Of a stretch of DNA of 25,771 nucleotides, positions 20,489 to 25,771 are shown piece after piece. Source of the stretch: Folioceros fuciformis. Taxonomy: Eukaryota > Anthocerotophyta > Anthocerotopsida > Anthocerotales. The translations under genes were made by a program, and so were the position numbers. Below the pieces are notes generated by a model that worked only from the letters and a program-made list of their open reading frames with translations, ran no database searches and had not been told where the DNA came from. Each line of letters opens with the position of its first letter. Positions within the stretch are counted from its first letter, which is position 1. Location: positions 1-25,771 of the forward strand of contig JBNGIO010006104.1 in assembly GCA_049999805.1 (NCBI GenBank), given 5' to 3'.

Positions 20489-21505
20489 GGCGAGCTCCGC
20501 ACCCGGATCCCAGTAGTGCTACTTTGCCGACCAATTTACAAGTTTACGAGTTCGTGGCGTCTCCTCCAGTCAGTGCTGGCCTGTGTATATTTTCGAACCA
20601 CTGTTGTATGGGGAGCCAATGAGCTGCGCTGAGCTGAAGTTCTAGGTCGAGGAATGAACACAGTAAGTAGTACATTCCTTCCTTCCCTCCCTCTGGTTTG
20701 GACGTTACATGTAATTCAGGCCCGAAATCATCTCCCGCTATTTGTATGTACACAACACACCACAACACTGCACTAATCAAGTCCAGAATTCTTGATCTCA
20801 TTAGGTAGAGTAAGCGAGCGCGACCGTTCGCGGAAGCGGGTGGAAATTGTGGCCAGGCCAACAGAACACCAATGATCCAGCATGCGTATATGTGCGTACA
20901 TGTGTTGACGAGCACATCAAGTGTAGGCGCAACGTAGGCCAGAGGGCCAGCCTAGGGCGGGGACCAGTGACCGGTGGGTGTGGGGGAGTGATCAAGGCGC
21001 AAGCCGAATCGAGACGGCCGCTGTAGTCGGGGCGTGCTGTTGGTAGCAGCCTTGGCCGGAACCTTTGTTGACACAAATCCTGGAGCTGTTGTGAGGAAGG
21101 GCAGCCGCTGAGCGAAGCACCGCTGCACCGCTCCCGCCCTGCCTCGTGCATCTGCTCGCTCCCGCCCGGGGGACCGAGGGAGGGAGGCAAGCAAGCTGAG
21201 CACACAAACTTACATCAACCATGTTCCCGCCGCTGCAACTCCCATTTTTGTTTCAACCGCCGGCCGCCTGGCCCTGCGTGTGACGTGGACGCGCCTTCGA
21301 GACGCCCGCGGCCCGCTTAATGTCTCGGCCCCGCGTCACCATTACCATCGGATCAACCGGCCAGGTCTGCTCTCAACTCTATCCTTGCTCTTCGCCTTGC
21401 TTAGGGTTGCTGCCGTCTCTGCCGTTTCCGCAAGCACTGCTCGTCCCGTAACCGTGCTGCGAATTTCCAGCACGGAAGGAAGCACTGGACTTTGAGCTGC
21501 CTCCG
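20489..21505. promoter_or_regulatory. Divergent intergenic region between helicase and SAM gene
   Basis: The helicase starts to the left (minus) and the SAM-domain gene to the right (plus), so this interval of about 1 kb plus the SAM leader must hold both promoters. It is GC-rich around 20930-21340. It also contains the weak small-gene candidate at 20952-21222. I found no clear TATA boxes. Confidence 0.45.
20952..21222 (-). CDS. Candidate small basic protein, two exons (weak)
   Basis: Possible gene on the minus strand. Exon 21222-21214 is ATGGTTGAT followed by a textbook donor (gtaagt). Exon 21122-20952 follows an acceptor (gtgcag) in phase 0. The product would be about 59 residues, ending ...RFGLRLDHSPTPTGHWSPP at a TAG. 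The second exon reads like real protein: basic, Pro/Ser/Thr-rich and without simple repeats. An alternative acceptor 15 bases further on (CTCAG) is also in phase. I recognise no family, and the tiny first exon makes the model fragile. It could equally be promoter sequence of the helicase. Confidence 0.25.
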
Positions 21506-21698
21506 GTAAATTCTGCTTGGCTTGAGTTACAGCGCGCTTCTGTTTTCTTGCCCCACACCCTACATGCTTCATGCTACACGCTGTTACTCATTCAACTCTC
21601 GTTACACCCGCATTGCTTTTGGCTGCTGTACTGGCAGGGCAGCGGGCAGGGAGTTGTCGTTTTTCACAGCGATCGCTTGCTTTTTTTTTTGGCTTCAG
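21506..21698 (+). other. Probable 5' UTR intron of the SAM gene
   Basis: A donor (CCG|gtaaat) at 21506 and an acceptor after a run of ten T and ggcttcag (to 21698) frame 193 bases just before the start codon of the SAM protein. The frame is open here in one register, but the polypyrimidine tract argues for an intron. Confidence 0.5.
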
Positions 21699-21734
21699 GT
21701 GGTGAATAGAAGAGCGTTTGTGTCGTCTGCGGAA

Positions 21735-23898
21735 ATGTATTCAGATCACGTAGCTGGAGTGGGAAATATTAGGAAAAGGTCTATCAGGGATCGGCTAGGT
21801 GGAGGGGCTGGGGATTACGGCTCCGCCGGAGGAAGACAGAGCTACGTGAAGCGGTAGGTTTTCACTGCTTTTCAACTTGCCAGCGGAGGCCTAGCCTTCT
21901 CTGCTGGTTTTGAACACTGGTTTTGCGGACCTTCCTCGTGTATCCGTCGCCACGGTGACTTTCCGGCTGCTGGTCCCTGCGGTTGCGTCTCCATGTAAGA
22001 GACATGGTAGCATTATTAGGGGACTTTGGGGTCTCACCTCTCAGAGCCGGCCGAAGAGCTGGATGGATGCAACAGGGGTTATAAGGTGAGGGTGAACGCT
22101 GGCCAAAAGGTGCCTGCCTTTTGCAGGTCCTCAAGAACTTGGTCCTGAGTCAGACACGGACAGAACCCTGTCTGCCTAGCCTCTGGGGAGGTCCTCCTAA
22201 CCTGATGCATTCGTTCCGGTGAGAGACACCGTCGAGGTTTGTGCTGGAAGTTTCACTGTCCTGAATCCTTGGTATCGTCTTTGAGTCCGAACGGGGCGTA
22301 GTACATGAGCTTCGTAGCATTAGGGTGATTCTAACATACAAGCCAGTGCCCTGCATCGTGCACCGTGGATTGCCTCGACCTGGAATACCAAGGATCCAAG
22401 TGGAAGGTCGTAGATGAGCAAGAAAATCTGGTGTCGTAATTGGATGCGCGTCATAAGGGTTTGGAGGCGTCCTCTGTCAGTGATCCAGAGTATGGGTTCA
22501 CTGGTGGTGAAAATCATAAAACGTGTTTGAGTGCAATTCGACCGGGGCGAGAGAGCCAGGCCTGCTTCACGTTTGCCAACTCACACCATCGTGTCAATGT
22601 TCTACTTATGATCTCAACCGTAGACCTCAGCCTATTTTATGGAGTCATCTACAGAGCGACTGTTCAGCGAGAGATGGTTTTAGTTGTGTTGCTGCTCAGG
22701 CTTTCATTCCTTCGTTTTTTTGTCCACTCTTACTTAGGCAACGTCAAGAGGATGGCAAGTGGAAGCATGATCTTTTTGACCAGGGGGAGGAAGAGGAGTT
22801 GCAACCATCAAGTATCCTCCAGACGTGTGATGCAGCTTTAGTTCTTTTTTTTGCAGCGCCGTGTTTCTTTTGATTGAGTGGCAACAGCTGTTTGAGGGCT
22901 GCGATTTATTTTGTGTCCTTAATTAAAGGAGAAGACGGGCGGCTGAATGCACACGACTTGAGATACCGGCTTGCACGGCAGAACACTTCCTCAAAACCTG
23001 TGGCTGGTCAGATAAGTCAGCTTACCACTTTGAAGCCAATTGCACGAGAGAAGGATCTCAGGGAGAAGCTTTCAAGTGGGGTTCAGTCCCAAGTTGGGCA
23101 AATTGCAGAGCGGCGCCTGGCTTCAGTGGTCCGCGGAAGCACTGGAACACTGCCAACAGGGGCTACACAGCAAGTTGGGGGGCGTAGCAAGTCAAGCCAG
23201 AAGCCTGTAATCAAGCTACCCTTGTTTTAACGTGTTTGCTGTGTCCCAGTTCCCTCCGTGCCTGAATTTCTCTGGACTTTGGTGTTGCTTGAGGTTGTAC
23301 GAGATTTTACTTGTCAAAATACTGGCGAACCACGCTGTGCAGCCTCTTGTAGTAGGTCCAAAGATCGCTGTGTGTCAGGGGTGGAATCTTGGTAGAAATG
23401 TAACACATGCTGCCTGCGTTATGTGTGGCCTTGTCAGTCTAATGGGTTTGATACTTTGTCATGGTGCCATGTCAATGAGGTGGCAGTGCTAACGATGAAA
23501 GCAATGTAGCTAATAGGCATTTGTGGGTTTCGATGTCTTTTCTGCAGTCTGAAGAGCAGACTGTAGCCTCCCTTTTGCAGACTCTGGGCCTAAGCAAATA
23601 TCTAGGAACATTTCAATCAGAAGAGGTATCATTATAGCTCACTGTGTCTTTGTTGATTTCTAACGATGTTCTTCAATTCATGTGATCCGGGTGTCATGAT
23701 TTACTACCTTGCAGATTGATATGGCTGCATTACGGCACATGAGCGATGAAGACCTGAAGGAACTTGGTGTTCCAATGGTACGATTTGCTTCACACATTCG
23801 TCGAGACCTTTTCGCAGTTGGGTGCTCATGTTTTTGTTTTTCCTTTGATTGGACAGGGACCAAGGAAGAAAATTCTCCTTGCTACACGGGCTCATTGA
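21735..23898 (+). CDS. SAM (sterile alpha motif) domain protein
   Basis: Plant protein with a C-terminal SAM domain, a small helical module for protein-protein association; its precise role is not known to me. Exons: 21735-21853, 22738-22811, 22929-23206, 23548-23625, 23715-23777, 23857-23898. All introns are GT-AG and phases agree, giving 217 residues. The N-terminus MYSDHVAGVGNIRKRSIRDR, then KRQRQEDGKWKHDLF, NAHDLRYRL and KDLREKLSSG, follow the order seen in plant SAM proteins of this type (recalled by pattern, not searched). The SAM domain covers about 162-214: VASLLQTLGLSKYLGTFQSE, IDMAALRHMSDEDLKELGVP, MGPRKKILLA. It spans three small exons, and the protein ends shortly after. The linker is Ser/Thr/Gln-rich. 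The first intron is the longest at 884 bases. Confidence 0.88.
21854..22737 (+). other. Large first intron of the SAM gene
   Basis: Bounded by CG|gtaggt and a T-rich tract ending cttag. Open frames inside it on either strand have no recognisable content. No nested gene or repeat was seen. Confidence 0.65.
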
Positions 23899-24258
23899 CA
23901 GCTGGGACAGTAGGTCAAATGTCCCGAGGTCGAAGGCCAGCCAAGTCGCCTTTTATGCTGGAAGTGTCTAGGTTATTCAAGGACGACGGGGTACTTACTT
24001 TGCTGGGTTAATGCACCACCCTAGTACTTGCCACGTACTCTGCTGGGCGGCTCTTGTATCTCAACTGTACTCTGAAAACGTTTTTTGGGATGTTCCCCTG
24101 GTGTTCCCTTGGTGCTGTGGCATGACGCCAAGATGAGGAAAGAGTCAGCACACAGGAACATGGATTTGTGAGCCTCACTCTGTTCTTTGTGATGAACTAT
24201 GGAGTGGTCTTGTGGGATGGATTAGGTTCCTATCTACCGGCGCAGCAGTGCCAAAAAA
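23899..24258. other. Convergent 3' region between SAM gene and KDSB
   Basis: Follows the SAM stop codon (TGA 23896-23898) and the KDSB stop on the other strand (24259-24261). It should contain both 3' UTRs. No gene or strong repeat is visible. Confidence 0.55.
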
Positions 24259-25742
24259 TTAAGCCCAGCCCTTGCTCTTGATGAGGGCTTCGATACTGGG
24301 AATATCACTTGGACTATCCACTCCATGAGCGTCGTGCTCCACCTTGATCACCTACAATGCATTCCGGAGCGAAGTGTGAGGATCCACCCACCCAAGGAGT
24401 CATGAACGTAAGTGGATAGATGGGAAGGGCAGCTAGCTACCTTCATCTTGTACCCATTCTCCAGCACTTTCAGTTGCTCCAAATCCTCCTCGATTTGCAA
24501 CGGAGTGGCAGGCATGGCGCAATATACAGCCAGGAATTTCGCATCGTAGCACTGCACCAGGACAAGGAGGAAGGGTAGCAGTGGGTTGCACGAACGTAGT
24601 GGAGCAGTGACAACATGTTTGACTCACTGGCTGGAAATGATTGACGACGCACCTGGATGCCCAGATGCAAATAGTATGGGAAGTTTGGGTTTGCAGTTCC
24701 TTTCCTGTGTGAAGGAGACAGGCGAGTCAGGTGCTTGATGTTCCGCCGTTGCAGACAATTGCCAAGAATCGCACAGGCTAGGAAGGGTCAGATTACTTGT
24801 TGGAGGGAATGAGGCCCCTGGAGAAGTAGATAGCATAGCCGTTTGTGTCCAAAATACACTTGACGCGATTGGGATCGGCAGCATGTTCCGGCTTCAGAGA
24901 CGTGACTGCCGTGCTGAAGACGGCGTCGGGCGATCCCTGCGGATCCAAGTCCCTTCCCAAACTCAACCCTTGTTTCCAAACAAGGCGTGGCATGGTGCAG
25001 GACCTGGTAAATGTATGTAAGTAACTGTGGCTCAGCTCACCTGCAATGCCTTCACCACGCCGTCGATAATGTGCGGATCGATGAGCGGCTCATCTCCCTG
25101 GATATTGACAACAATGTCGTACTTGCTACTCAGCTTGTGCAGGGCTTCGTGACACCGTTCCGTTCCTGCCAGGAGCTGGATGAGCAAGGCAAGCAGGCAC
25201 GCTAGGGCAGATCCAAATGCAGAGACAGGGGAAGAACAAGAACCATTTTGACAGCTCTGCGATGTCATCACCACGTCCGCTCCGAAACGACGGCAGCAGG
25301 TCGCAATTCGATCGTCATCCGTGGCCACCACTGGAGCACAGCCAGAGATAGTCATCAACAGCTGAGCAGCAAGCACAGCAGCATGCAAGGCATCCGAAAT
25401 CACTCACCTACAGCGTCCAATGCGGAGGCCAATTTCGCCTGCTCCCACGTCCTCTACACACCAATGCGCGCACCAGCAGCAGCACCACGGGCACAAGCAA
25501 GTGAGTCCGAGCTGCACAAAAATCGAACCGAACAAAACCGGGTTCGCGTTGGATTGCGCAGCCTGAACCTGGATCATCGGCTTCCCAAGAATGACCGCCA
25601 GCGGCTTGCCCTGGAAGCGCGACGAGAGATAGCGCGCCGGGATGATCCCCACAGCCAGCGGCCGGGACATGGCTCCGTTGGTGAGGAGAAACTCAACAAC
25701 CCGCCCCCCGCCGACTCCTGGCAATCCACCTCGTGTGCGCAT
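24259..25742 (-). CDS. KDSB: CMP-KDO synthetase (3-deoxy-manno-octulosonate cytidylyltransferase)
   Basis: Transfers CMP from CTP to KDO, activating it; in plants KDO is used for rhamnogalacturonan II in pectin. Minus-strand exons: 25742 (or 25670)-25569, 25453-25408, 25330-25244, 25165-25041, 24936-24797, 24704-24653, 24551-24441, 24351-24259, all GT-AG with matching phases. Signatures: [18 protein letters not shown] (nucleotide-binding loop), [100 protein letters not shown], and a C-terminal HGVDSPSDI stretch. From the ATG at 25670 the product is 251 residues and covers the whole catalytic domain; from 25742 it is 275. Arabidopsis KDSB has an N-terminal membrane anchor that I do not see here. 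It is either absent or on an exon beyond the window edge. Confidence 0.93.
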
Positions 25743-25771
25743 TAATTAACGTACGCATGTGTAACGTGCAG

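Noticed and set aside
22440-22873. Frames inside the first SAM intron
   Set aside because: They include intronic sequence before the acceptor at 22737. Only 22738-22811 belongs to the protein.
25248-25745. 165-codon plus-strand frame opposite KDSB
   Set aside because: Antisense to the nucleotide-binding exon of KDSB, with no domain.

Overview
This window is nuclear DNA from a land plant. It carries intron-rich genes with GT-AG introns of roughly 70-900 bases, a LOB-domain (LBD) transcription factor, a CKI1-type hybrid histidine kinase and a plant CMP-KDO synthetase. I could not fix the species. The short introns, the GC-rich exons and an extended CKI1-like kinase would suit a bryophyte or another early-diverging land plant, but that is inference. 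Two runs of exactly 100 N (4008-4107 and 16765-16864) are assembly gaps whose true length is unknown.

Layout. 1-2815: no gene recognised; the last few hundred bases probably hold the 3' UTR of the next gene. 2816-4182 (-): OTU-family cysteine protease, interrupted by the first gap. About 4450-9290: an AT-rich island with a decayed retroelement (reverse transcriptase core plus its cysteine/histidine tail, 6346-8480) and several separate tandem-repeat blocks (129 bp x3, about 37 bp x3, 32 bp x4, 27 bp x3). 9290-10325: GC-rich leader and promoter with microsatellites. 10326-15291 (+): CKI1-like hybrid histidine kinase in seven exons. 15917-16654 (-): single-exon class I LBD protein, convergent with the kinase, with a repeat-rich upstream region holding the second gap. 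17870-20488 (-): DDX31/Dbp7-type DEAD-box RNA helicase (plant RH17-like) in ten exons, one intron of which appears to be GC-AG. 20952-21222 (-): a weak candidate small gene in the space between the helicase and the next gene. 21735-23898 (+): small protein with a C-terminal SAM domain, six exons. 24259-25742 (-): CMP-KDO synthetase in eight exons.

The genes do not form a pathway; this is ordinary plant gene order. Their roles are protein deubiquitination (OTU), two-component phosphorelay (CKI1-like), transcriptional control of development (LBD), ribosome assembly (helicase) and activation of KDO for rhamnogalacturonan II in the cell wall (KDSB). Exon models were built by hand by joining splice sites so that family motifs read through. 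All exon lengths and phases agree, but no transcript data were available. No previously unknown multi-gene system is evident. The most unusual items are the GC-AG intron, the in-frame stop-free introns of the kinase and helicase, the degenerate second receiver domain in the kinase, and the repeat expansion of an RT motif into all three frames.
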